Translations under genes and position numbers: made by a program
NCBI RefSeq assembly: GCF_033807575.1
Contig: NC_084707.1
Span: 11,766,550 to 11,830,549 of the forward strand
Origin: Cydia pomonella
Lineage: Eukaryota; Arthropoda; Insecta; Lepidoptera; Tortricidae
Direction of reading: 5' to 3'
DNA: 64,000 bases
The notes under the pieces: generated by a model
What the model saw: only the letters and a program-made list of their open reading frames with translations
The model's database searches: none
Told to the model about the DNA's origin: nothing
Part shown: positions 35,450 to 45,274 of the stretch, piece after piece
Position numbering within the stretch: the stretch's first letter is position 1
Layout: each line of letters starts with the position of its first letter

Positions 35450-35965
35450 CCACGTGATCAGTGATCTATTGTGACGGGCCTTGTAATAGATATTTGTTTT
35501 ACAAGGGGGCAAAGCAGTTGTTTAACCGCTCGTGATACCCAAGCAAGCAAACTGCAAAAGATTCCAAAATTGAACCACGAGCGTAGCGAGTCGTTCGAGA
35601 AGTGGAATCTTGAGCGTTGCGAGGGTTTCAAGGCACGAGAGTTGAACAAACTTTGCCTCCGAGTGAAACACAAAAATTTTCACCACACCAATGCGACGAA
35701 AATACTATGAAATAGGTACCAAATAAATCAATAATATGTACCCAAAAATATTTCATTCAAAATCACCATTTAAAAGTCAATTCTACCAGCTAACATAAGG
35801 AAACAACTTAAAATTTGCATCTGTTTACTTTGTGGATTAAATGCAACTTTTTCATTAGTTTTTGAACAATCAAGTGCCTTTACCAGTTGGTGTGGTGAAA
35901 AGTTCATAACTAATGCCCATTGAATCCCGATACATGCCGCCCTGAGTAGGTAAAAAATAAGCACT
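35450..35965 (+). repeat. Dispersed repeat, copy 2 of the window-start repeat
   Basis: The right part matches 1-200 and the complement of 49640-49800. The left part (CACGAGCGTAGCGAGTCGTT, TTGCCTCCGAGTGAAACAC) matches the complement of 49860-49950. A 79-codon open frame here has no recognisable content. Confidence 0.75.
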
Positions 35966-36513
35966 TTACCTTTTTATGATAGTAATAACAAAATCATGAA
36001 AATTTGCATGTAGCATTCCATCAGGCGTTTCAAATAAACGAATCGGAACGGATCACGCATTATGCATACTTTGCGGACATAAGTGTACGTAGTAAAACTC
36101 GTGTATGTTTGTCACGTCGAGTAAAATTAGGTGAGAATCTGAGAATCAGAATGGCGGGTGTACCTGAATAAAAATTAAAAAAAGCTTACCATGTTTATGT
36201 AAGTACCTAATTTGTACTATTTAGTACCTCCATTAAAAAAAATTGTACCTCACGGTACGTAAAGTTGTCATCAAAAAACAGTACACCCGCCATTCTGACA
36301 GTCAGAATGGCAGGTGTACTTTATTACGCTATGATCCCGCGACTATTGATAAATTCTATAAAAACCAAATTTTTGTACCTTCATCTTCAATATGAGCCAA
36401 TTTATTTGTGGTTTCCAAGTTTTACTCATTTTACATTTTGCTTGCTATTACACTTTTGCTAGCGCTGTAACTTTTTACCTTATCGATTTCATTTTTAAGA
36501 AAAAACGCCACGG

Positions 36514-36640
36514 TACAGTCAGCGTCAAATACCCTGTAGCAGTCAAAGTGGCCAAATAGTTCGGTACACCATACTAAATATATGGTGTACCGAACTATTT
36601 GGCTACTTTGGTTGCTACAAAGTATTTGACGCTGACTGTA
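36514..36640. mobile_element. Hairpin MITE (TACAGTCAGCGTCAAATA family)
   Basis: A near-perfect palindrome bounded by TA, with ends ACAGTCAGCGTCAAATAC and the complement. The two arms include CAAATAGTTCGGTACACCAT and its complement. It lies in the left arm of the foldback element and is absent from the right arm. Confidence 0.85.
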
Positions 36641-37783
36641 CCTACTATTATTTTTATTACGCCAGGAATTAGTACCTTTGACGTTTAATCTGACCAGTTC
36701 AAGTAACTTAGAAAATTATGTCTTAAAAAGAAGGCGCCATGTCAAAGAATTCCTTCTAACAAAAAGCATGTACTGAAATGTTCGTTTTTCATTGATTGTT
36801 GGTGATTAATCAAGTAAAACCTGCAAATGATGTGTGTTTGTCGTTATATTAGTGTGATGAATATACTTCTTTGTAGGATGTCGGTTATGCCCTTTTTTGT
36901 AAATAAAAATACAAAGTACTCCTATAGTATACATATATTCCTACTTTCACTACGACTAGTGGCTCCGTGAGCTGTACACCTCGCGATAAGATCGATAAGC
37001 TTAAAACTTATAAAAACAACAAAAAATACTTACTTTGTTGAGCCATTTTCACAGCGTAGTACAAATGGTCTTAAGTTCCGTAGACCGTAATGGCACTTAA
37101 GTCCTTTATTCCAGATTCCACCATTTGAACATGTTCCAAAAAACGAGACGATAGAAAAATTCTATGTAGCTACTGAACCTGCTTACAAAGTTTCACAAAA
37201 TTCAGTTACGAATTGTAATGTGTGCAGGAAAACATCCAGACATACAAAGGCAAATTTCCCGAGTCAAAACATAGACTTTCGCTAACGCGTCGGTCAGTTA
37301 AAATATGTACATAAGTATTACAAAGCAATATTTAAACTTAACTATTACATGATTTCTATCGTCTTGGTACGACGAAACAACCAATTGTGCCTTTCCATGA
37401 GAAAAGAGTCCTTACGCTCATTTCTAGTTACGGAGATATGAACGTTTTTGTAAAATACTTCAAAATTGTATTTTTTTCTTTTCTGCGTACTAATAAAATG
37501 TAGGAATAGACGTTAAGTATTTCTATGTTAAAATTGTTGTCAAAGATTAATGAAAAAGGGAATCCCTATGCTTAAGTGCAAAATTACCTTAAGCTCCTAC
37601 TAATTTCCAACGTGAACATAGTTAAAATCGTTTGAATTTCTTTTAACTTTTTCTCAAAAGCACTACTTTCCAATGGCGGGTTAAGTCAAAGACTTAAATT
37701 ATATTGCGACGTTCCGTGCTTAAAAGTTCCTTACGCTCCATATTGAGTTAAGCATGGATCCTAAAATTCCTAAACCTACGTTA

Positions 37784-38075
37784 TACCGGGTGTTTCCTGT
37801 AACACGAGCAAATAATTAAACCATATATTGTACTTCTAAAACAATATAACTTTTCATTAACAACTTTTAAAAATTATGAAATCCTTAGATTTTAACTTTT
37901 TCATACAAATTTAATATTATTTTCTATTTACGCTGATATCAGTGTGTTTGTCGTTGCTTGTCACGCTTTAAACGTAACAACATTCGCAATACATCGCGTC
38001 TTAGAATTAACTTCAATGTGTAATAAAAATCAAAACATGTTATTTTCAACTTTCTGTTACAGGAATCACCCGGTA
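37784..38075. mobile_element. MITE with CCGGGTG ends and TA target site
   Basis: Inverted ends CCGGGTGTTTCCTGTAAC and the complement (one mismatch) enclose about 250 bp of AT-rich sequence, flanked by TA. This fits a non-autonomous Tc1/mariner-type element. It lies in the spacer of the foldback element. Confidence 0.75.
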
Positions 38076-38258
38076 TAAACCACCTAATACAAAGTAAAAT
38101 CATTACCCTAATTACCATCCTTTTTGAAAAATCAAAATGCCTATATACATCCTATAACCGCGCTTTTGAAAAAAAGTTAAAAGTTGAAAACGTGTTTTAA
38201 CTATATATGTTCCTATTGGAAGTTAATAGGCTGATACTCGTAATTTATTACATATGTA

Positions 38259-38602
38259 TGTCGCATCCTGGTCATGATCACGGATGTTCAAATGACTCAA
38301 ATGAGTCCGTACTCATGACTCGTCGGAAGTTGCTGCGGAACGCAAGCGCCATCTGTGGCGCTGTACGGAGTCTAGGAGAAGGGGCACGAGAATGGCGAGA
38401 GGTCATTCTACTTCCAGCAGTGGCGAAGTGCACTAGTCTCTTAGGAACTGTACCGCGTTTCGTTGGAACTGCCCAGTCGATTTACGATTAAAATTACGTT
38501 GTTAATTTGCCACCATAATAAAATTATAAACTGTGCATTGTTGTGTTCTAATTCAAACAGCTAATCATGTCCGATGAAGACCTCGACCCTCCTGATCCGT
38601 CA
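38259..38602 (+). repeat. Gypsy 5' LTR
   Basis: 344 bp. Contains AATAAA at 38517-38522 and, unusually, the Gag-Pol start codon at 38567, so the first 12 codons of the ORF are within the LTR. A 78-codon frame over the upstream part of the LTR is also open but is not recognisable as protein. Confidence 0.9.
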
Positions 38603-41600
38603 TCAGATGTGGGATCTCCCCGTGTTGCCCAACGAAATATTTTTGCAAATAGAAACGTACAATTAAAACAATTTCGAAGTGATACGCGTAATAACGATAA
38701 TCAGTGGCGTGAACTATTTGAGCGGCAAAATGAAAACATGCAACAGTTAATCAAAGCAATATCGGCAACCGGTTCGTCAAATAATCAACACGTTGTGCTA
38801 CCGGAATTTAACCCTGAGAAGACGGAAGTGGATGCAAGGGCATGGTGTGCGACCGCTGACCTTTGTTTAGCTGACAACCCACAATGTGGAGGACAGCTTA
38901 TCGTGGTGATAAGCAAGGCGTTGAAAGGTTCCGCATCGGCATGGCTGGCTCAAATCTCGTATCCTGGCATGACTTGGCCAGAGTTCAAGGACTTGTTCAT
39001 CGCAAGGTTCGTCTGCACAGAGACAAATGCAGGTACCCTCATTAATTTTTCAAATGATAACCCGAAAGAAAATGAATCGCTGTCGGCTTACGCTAGTCGC
39101 CTTATTTCCTCCTTAATGACTCGCTGGAGAGATGTAACTAAAGAACAAATCGCGGTATCAACAGTTCTTGCGCATATTTCTCAATATGATTCGCGCTTGC
39201 AACGGCTAGCATTTACAACAGAGATTACGTCACGACAACAACTTCAAAAGGAATTACAAGCATTTTCGTTTCTTAAACGCAAAACTTCAAATAATAATGA
39301 CAACAAGGCTGTTTACGATTATAAACGTTTGAAGCTAACTCCTTCAACCACTCTAAAATGTTTTCATTGTGGTAAGATTGGCCACAAGCGATCAGACTGT
39401 CGACAGAAAGGCAAAGATGTTAAGAACCCTCGAGCACCAGCGGCTACGTCAACTTCGGCTGCCCCAGCGCAACAACAACCTTCACCCAAGTCAAGCTCCA
39501 TCGTGTGCTTCAAGTGTGGAAATAAAGGACATGTTGCCAGCGGCTGTACCAGCAGGTCCCGGATCGGCAGCGACGCCCCTGCCGAGCGTCGTGTCGAAAT
39601 ATGTGAGGTTCGACCTCCATTAGCAACACTTGAACATCGTGGTGAGTTGTTTCGTTATTTTTTTGACTGTGGTGCTGAGTGCTCATTAATCAAAGAAAGC
39701 GTAGCTGCTAAATTTTGTGGTAAACGAATTTCTAATGTGGTTTCTTTTACTGGGATTGAACAAGGATGTATAAGATCAACAGAACAGATTTTGTGTGATA
39801 TAAAAATTAATGATTACTCAACAGAACTCTTATTACATGTTTTGCCTGACTTTCACATGCGTACTGACATTGTGATCGGTCGTGATATTTTAGGGCAAGG
39901 CTTTGCGGCGTATATGACTGCCACTGATTTTTCCTTAAATAAACCCAATGTTGTGAATAGTTGTGCTGTTGCAAATACCCTACCTAACTTTGATAATATT
40001 GACACGAACATCTCTTCACAAGATAAGCCAAAACTTTTGCAGGTTTTAGAACGATATGCAAACTATTTTACGACTGGAATGCCAACTACTCGCGTGACAA
40101 CGGGCGAACTCGAAATAAGACTCAAAGATCCTAATCGTACGGTGCAGAGGCGTCCCTATAGGCTTTCCGTGGAAGAGCGTAGGTCGATGCGTGAAAAGGT
40201 CGATGAGCTTTTGCGAGCGAATATTATTAGGCCAAGCCGTTCTCCATTTTCTAGCCCAGCCCTACTGGTCAAAAAGGCAGATAAGTCTGATAGGATGGTA
40301 ATAGATTATAGAGAGCTGAACAATAATACAATCCCAGATAGGTTCCCTCTACCCTTGATTCAGGACCAAATTTCTCGACTGCACGGCGCTAATTACTTTA
40401 CAAAGCTCGATTGTGCTAGTGGTTTTCATCTAATTCCAGTCAGTCCTGACTCAATCGAGCGCACGGCCTTCATAACACCGGAGGGCACCTATGAGTACTT
40501 GGCAATGCCGTTCGGATTGAGAAATGCAATCTCGGTCTTCCAGAGGGCTATTGTCAATGCACTGGGTTATCTGGCGAATGATTACGTCATTGTCTATGTT
40601 GATGATATTTTAATTGTCTCAAAAGATGTAGAGGAAGGGCTTGAACGTTTAAATACCGTTCTTGACGTACTAACAAAGGCCGGCTTTTCTCTTAACCTAA
40701 AAAAGTGCTCCTTTCTTAAGACAAAGGTAGAGTTTTTGGGTTACGAGATAGAGTCCGGTGAATTAAGACCAAATAAACGTAAGATAGAAGCATTAACTGC
40801 GCTGCCTCCTCCTGATTCCGTAACCCAATTAAGGCAATTTATAGGCCTCTCTTCTTACTTCCGTCAATTTGTGCCAAATTTTTCCAACCTCATGGCACCC
40901 CTTTACAAATTAACGTCGCTAAAAGGTAATTTTGTTTGGAAGCCTGAGCATGAGAAGATACGCAACGAGGTTATTTCAATCTTGACAAAAGATCCAGTCC
41001 TTGTGATATTTGACCCCCAATATCCGACTGAATTACACACGGATGCGAGTTCAGAGGGATATGGCGCTATCTTAATCCAAGTTATTAACAAAAAGCGCCA
41101 TGTGGTGGCTTACTATAGCAAACGTACCACCCCCGCGGAATCCAGATATCATTCTTACGAGTTAGAGACACTCGCGGTAGTGAACGCCATTAAACAATTC
41201 CGTCAGTATTTGCATGGTCATAAATTTCGTGTCGTGACTGACTGTAACTCCTTGAAGGCCTCCCGAAATAAGGCTGATCTAACGCCAAGAGTCCACAGAT
41301 GGTGGGCTTATCTTCAGTCATTTGACTTTGACGTAGAGTACAGGGAGGGAAAACTTATGTCTCACGCGGATTTTCTTTCACGTAATCCGTTGTCAGCAGC
41401 GCAGACCATCCAAAATTCCCCCGCCAAGCGAGTTGAACAGAAGCGCGTAGATATTACCGAGCTCTCTTCAAATTGGATTCTGGCAGAACAACAACGTGAT
41501 ACAGAGATTGCTAAAATTGTCAAGGATATAAGCAATGAAGAAATAAATAGAGACCTCGCTAATACCTATGTGCTTCGTTCAGGAGTATTACACCGAAAGA

Positions 41601-42706
41601 TCCAGCGAAATGGTCAGACAAAATGTCTCCCAATTGTTCCACATGCTTTAAAATGGTCCGTTATAAACAACATTCACGAGTCCATAGTCCATCTTGGGTA
41701 CGAAAAGACACTTGAGAAAGTGTATGATTATTATTGGTTCGAGGGCATGTCGCGATACGTTAAAAAGTTTGTGGACAATTGTGTAACATGCAAAGTTGCA
41801 AAGTCACATACTGGCAAAGTCCAAGCCGAGCTTCATCCCATCCCGAAAGTGACAACCCCGTGGCATACAATACACATTGACGCCACAGGTAAGCTTAGTG
41901 GAAAGAACGATCGCAAAGAGTATGCATTTGTTCTTATCGATGCCTTCACGAAGTTTGTTTTGCTTTACCATTCCAAAAACATCGACTCTAAGAGTAGCAT
42001 TCAGGCAGTAATTAACAGTGTAGGTCTTTTTGGCGCTCCATCGCGTATAATTGCAGATCAGGGTAGATGTTTTGCGAGTAGGGAATTTCGCGAGTTTTGT
42101 GATAGCAAAAATATCGAGTTGCATCTAATCGCAACGGGCTCTTCGCGAGCTAACGGGCAAGTAGAACGGGTAATGGGTGTGATAAAGTCTATGCTAACCG
42201 CAATAGAGGCTACTGAGAAATCATGGCAGGATTCTTTAGGAGAGGTTCAACTGGCGTTAAATTGCACTGTTAATAGGGTGACAAAATTTTCACCTCTTGA
42301 GTTGATGATAGGTAAGGTAGCAAGACCGTTGTCATTAATGGCTAGCGATAATGAGGTTGATGTAGACTTGGAGGAAATTAGAGCAAACGCGGCAGATAGG
42401 ATAGAAAAATCAGCTCAGTATGATAAAAAGAGATTTGACAAAACTAAGGCAAAACTTAATAAGTTTTCTGTGGGTGACTTTGTCCTGATTGAGAATGAAG
42501 AACGCAATCAGACAAAGTTGGACCCTAAATTTAAAGGACCGTTAAAGATCATAGAGGTACTTGAAGGTGACCGTTATGTTTTAAAAGCTCTGAATTCCAA
42601 GCGCACCTATAAGTACGCTCATGATAGGCTAAGAAAAATGCCCGAGGGACAAGCACCCATTAACATCAGTGATTCTGAAACATCTGAATTGGTAGAATCT
42701 GATTAA
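38567..42706 (+). CDS. Gypsy Gag-Pol polyprotein
   Basis: 1379 codons in one frame. Gag occupies about 1-350, with two CX2CX4HX4C zinc knuckles (from residue 265, CFHCGKIGHKRSDC, and from residue 314, CFKCGNKGHVASGC). The aspartic protease site is FDCGAECSLI near residue 367, with DCG in place of the usual DTG/DSG. Reverse transcriptase has YVDDILIV near residue 677. RNase H has HTDASSEGYGAIL near 826. Integrase has an HHCC zinc finger near 1036-1085, then catalytic residues D1105, D1164 and E1200 (35 residues between the last two), and a GPL module (KFKGPLKIIEV). No frameshift separates gag and pol, and no chromodomain is evident. The start ATG is inside the 5' LTR. No noncoding leader separates the LTR from the frame, and a TGG-containing stretch at 38610-38621 is the only primer-site candidate that I noted. 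Confidence 0.95.
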   Translation: MSDEDLDPPDPSSDVGSPRVAQRNIFANRNVQLKQFRSDTRNNDNQWRELFERQNENMQQLIKAISATGSSNNQHVVLPEFNPEKTEVDARAWCATADLCLADNPQCGGQLIVVISKALKGSASAWLAQISYPGMTWPEFKDLFIARFVCTETNAGTLINFSNDNPKENESLSAYASRLISSLMTRWRDVTKEQIAVSTVLAHISQYDSRLQRLAFTTEITSRQQLQKELQAFSFLKRKTSNNNDNKAVYDYKRLKLTPSTTLKCFHCGKIGHKRSDCRQKGKDVKNPRAPAATSTSAAPAQQQPSPKSSSIVCFKCGNKGHVASGCTSRSRIGSDAPAERRVEICEVRPPLATLEHRGELFRYFFDCGAECSLIKESVAAKFCGKRISNVVSFTGIEQGCIRSTEQILCDIKINDYSTELLLHVLPDFHMRTDIVIGRDILGQGFAAYMTATDFSLNKPNVVNSCAVANTLPNFDNIDTNISSQDKPKLLQVLERYANYFTTGMPTTRVTTGELEIRLKDPNRTVQRRPYRLSVEERRSMREKVDELLRANIIRPSRSPFSSPALLVKKADKSDRMVIDYRELNNNTIPDRFPLPLIQDQISRLHGANYFTKLDCASGFHLIPVSPDSIERTAFITPEGTYEYLAMPFGLRNAISVFQRAIVNALGYLANDYVIVYVDDILIVSKDVEEGLERLNTVLDVLTKAGFSLNLKKCSFLKTKVEFLGYEIESGELRPNKRKIEALTALPPPDSVTQLRQFIGLSSYFRQFVPNFSNLMAPLYKLTSLKGNFVWKPEHEKIRNEVISILTKDPVLVIFDPQYPTELHTDASSEGYGAILIQVINKKRHVVAYYSKRTTPAESRYHSYELETLAVVNAIKQFRQYLHGHKFRVVTDCNSLKASRNKADLTPRVHRWWAYLQSFDFDVEYREGKLMSHADFLSRNPLSAAQTIQNSPAKRVEQKRVDITELSSNWILAEQQRDTEIAKIVKDISNEEINRDLANTYVLRSGVLHRKIQRNGQTKCLPIVPHALKWSVINNIHESIVHLGYEKTLEKVYDYYWFEGMSRYVKKFVDNCVTCKVAKSHTGKVQAELHPIPKVTTPWHTIHIDATGKLSGKNDRKEYAFVLIDAFTKFVLLYHSKNIDSKSSIQAVINSVGLFGAPSRIIADQGRCFASREFREFCDSKNIELHLIATGSSRANGQVERVMGVIKSMLTAIEATEKSWQDSLGEVQLALNCTVNRVTKFSPLELMIGKVARPLSLMASDNEVDVDLEEIRANAADRIEKSAQYDKKRFDKTKAKLNKFSVGDFVLIENEERNQTKLDPKFKGPLKIIEVLEGDRYVLKALNSKRTYKYAHDRLRKMPEGQAPINISDSETSELVESD

Positions 42707-42740
42707 TGACTTTACCATATTGGAAAGTGTCTTCTTGAGT

Positions 42741-42845
42741 CACAGTCACGAAAATCACAGGGATGATTTCGTGTATCACACAAAGCCACAGGGATGGTTT
42801 TATGTAGGCCACAGGGATGGTTGTATATAGGCTACAGGGATAGCC
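42741..42845 (+). repeat. Short tandem repeat in the Gypsy 3' untranslated region
   Basis: Four or so imperfect copies of a roughly 24-base unit around CCACAGGGATGGTT, beginning 35 bases after the Gag-Pol stop codon. Confidence 0.7.
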
Positions 42846-43160
42846 GGACAAAAGAGACACTGTGATCCAATATTTTGATTTTGTAAAAAATAATGAGTGA
42901 ATCTGTTTTAAGGGTGCTTGTGCTCGAAGTATTTCTTTGCATTGTCATTTAAGTTGTTTTCCTTTACATAAGGAGTGCATTTGTATTAATCAATTACGTT
43001 AAATAAATAATGAATTGAAATTTCCGAGTTTTTGTTGTAAAAAAAAAAAAAACAAATTCGAGTTAAAATACTTGGTCAGGATTGACCGAGCGATGGTGAT
43101 ACTGTTGCTGTATATTTGCTTTCAGATTAACACGAGGACGTGTGACACGTAGGATGGCCG

Positions 43161-43504
43161 TGTCGCATCCTGGTCATGATCACGGATGTTCAAATGACTC
43201 AAATGAGTCCGTACTCATGACTCGTCGGAAGTTGCTGCGGAACGCAAGCGCCATCTGTGGCGCTGTACGGAGTCTAGGAGAAGGGGCACGAGAATGGCGA
43301 GAGGTCATTCTACTTCCAGCAGTGGCGAAGTGCACTAGTCTCTTAGGAACTGTACCGCGTTTCGTTGGAACTGCCCAGTCGATTTACGATTAAAATTACG
43401 TTGTTAATTTGCCACCATAATAAAATTATAAACTGTGCATTGTTGTGTTCTAATTCAAACAGCTAATCATGTCCGATGAAGACCTCGACCCTCCTGATCC
43501 GTCA
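43161..43504 (+). repeat. Gypsy 3' LTR
   Basis: Identical to the 5' LTR as far as I can read, and followed directly by the TGTA target duplication. The copied start codon here opens only about 14 codons before a stop in flanking DNA. Confidence 0.9.
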
Positions 43505-44445
43505 TGTATATAGCTTAAGGTCATTTTAAACTTAAGCATAAGGATTAAGGACCGTTTTTCACTTAACTTTGATAACAATTTTAACATACATAGAAATACT
43601 TAACGTATACGAGTAAAACTAAACTAGAATGACACGTTTATTCCTACATTTTATTATTACGAAGAAAAGAAAAGAAAAAATATAGTTTTGAAGTATTTAA
43701 CAAAAATGTTCATATCTCCGTAACTAGAAATGAGCATAAGGATCCTTTTCTCATTGAAAGGCACAATTGATTGTTTCGTTGTACTAAGACGATAGAAAAA
43801 CATGTAATGGTTTCTGTTTAACTTACATATTGCTTTGTAAAACTTATGTCCATATTTTAATTGACCGAAGGTCTATGTTTTGACTCGGGTAATTTGCTTT
43901 CGCATGTCCGGATGTTTTCCTGTACAGGTTGCAATTCTCAACTGAATTTCTTGAAATTTTGTAAGCAGGTTCAGTACGTAGCTACATATAATTTTTCTGT
44001 CGTCTCGTTTTTTGGAAAATGTTCAAAATGGTGGAAATTGTCATAAAGGACTTAGTGCCATTACGGTCTATGGCACATTGTAAGTACGCTTAACGAAGTA
44101 AGTGTTTTTTGTTGTTTTTACGTTTTAAGCTTATCAATCTTATCGCGAGGTGTACAGCTCACGTAGCGCAGCGCAGCGTTGTATTTAGATAGGAGCATCG
44201 TTGATAATGGCGTAAGCGCCATCGACAATAAGTCCCTTTCAATAAATAACGTCACAATTATACGAACGAACAAACAAATCAGTCAAAGATCAATTTTTTA
44301 TCACTTTTAAGGCAGTTTACTGAAACACTAATAGACTTATAATTAATTAATTAAACTATTAATTAATTGAACTTTTAATAATATTTAATAAAGCACTCTC
44401 TATTTATACGGTTTTTATTACTATTGAACGCTAGCCAAACTTTGA

Positions 44446-44600
44446 TGGTAACTACTGGGAAAAAAACCCCACCTTTTACCAGTGGTAGCTACTGGGGAAA
44501 AAAAAACTAGTGGGATTTTTTCCCAGTAGTTACCAGTGGTAAAAGGTGGGAAAAAAAAATCCCAGTAGTTACCACTGCTAACTTGGTGGTAACTAGTGGG
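44446..44600. mobile_element. Small palindromic unit (GGTAACTACTGGGA) in the right foldback arm
   Basis: GGTAACTACTGGG and its complement occur several times in about 155 bp, together with CACCTTTTACCAGTGGTA and its complement. It can fold on itself. It is absent from the left arm, so it is probably a separate insertion. Confidence 0.6.
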
Positions 44601-45274
44601 AATAACCCGCCATTCTGACTGTCAGAATGGCGGGTGTACTGTTTTTTGGTGATAACTTAAACTTTTTTAAGGTACAATTTTCTTTAATGGAGGTACTAAA
44701 TAGTACAAATTAGGTACAAAAATATGGTAAACTTTTTTTAATTTTTATTTAGGTACACCCGCCATTCTCACTCTCACAAAATTGGTTATTGGCTTGAATA
44801 TCGTATTGGGGTTTGTTTACACTTGATTCTACCTAAAAAAAATAACACGTCTCGGCCTACGTCAGATCAGCCCCAATTTCATTTGATTTTAAAAGGCACT
44901 GTCTAGGTCATAAACATCTCACATTCCAAATTCTAACCCCATGCCAACGTTCCAAAATAGTGATTTACGATACAAGTGCAAGACTCAAACCGCAAGAAAT
45001 TAGAAATTAATCGCAGTGCGTTCTAAAAGCCTTAGACACTGACAAAACATAAGTCAAATCATGTAATTATACTTCGCGCTATATTATTCAATAGCACAAA
45101 TTGGACATTTTCATCTTACAACTAAGAAAATACACCTATGCAATTGGCGCGCAAGTCATAATTTTTTTTTTCATTATGTTCATAAACCCATACCTTTATC
45201 ATCACCATCAGCTAGATTTCGTTTTGTGCTTCGTATATCTTAAAAGATTTTATTAGATAACATTTTTTTTTGCT

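Larger units (their letters stand above)
38259..43504 (+). mobile_element. Ty3/Gypsy LTR retrotransposon, apparently intact
   Basis: 5' LTR 38259-38602 and 3' LTR 43161-43504 are both 344 bp, TG...CA, with no differences that I could find. The target site TGTA is duplicated at 38255-38258 and 43505-43508. One uninterrupted Gag-Pol frame fills the interior. There is no envelope gene. Identical LTRs and an open frame indicate a very recent insertion. It lies in the spacer of the foldback element, between cnn and the C18orf63-like gene. Confidence 0.95.
36131..44777. mobile_element. Foldback-type element with long inverted arms, interrupted by a Gypsy insertion
   Basis: The outer ends are inverted (GTGAGAAT...AGAATGGCGGGTGTACC at left, complement at right). 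The flanks AAAATTAG (36123-36130) and AAAATTGG (44778-44785) form an 8-bp direct repeat with one mismatch. The left arm from 36131 to about 37605 matches the complement of about 43510-44777, with gaps. Both arms repeat the word AGAATGGCGGGTGTAC in both orientations. Small MITEs sit in the arms and spacer, and the Gypsy element (38259-43504) sits at the inner edge of the right arm. Without the Gypsy element the unit is about 3.4 kb. No transposase frame was found. Confidence 0.75.

Noticed and set aside
35471..35710. A 79-codon frame with RSESFEKW-type peptide
   Set aside because: It lies in a dispersed repeat present three times in the window, and the frame is not kept in the other copies.
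38258..38491. A 78-codon open frame covering the upstream part of both Gypsy LTRs (also 43142-43393)
   Set aside because: It is the same sequence twice, its first ATG in the left copy is partly formed by flanking DNA, and its peptide is not recognisable. Best explained as chance openness of the LTR.
43861..44046. A 61-codon frame in the right foldback arm
   Set aside because: The matching left-arm sequence does not keep the frame, and no family is recognisable.
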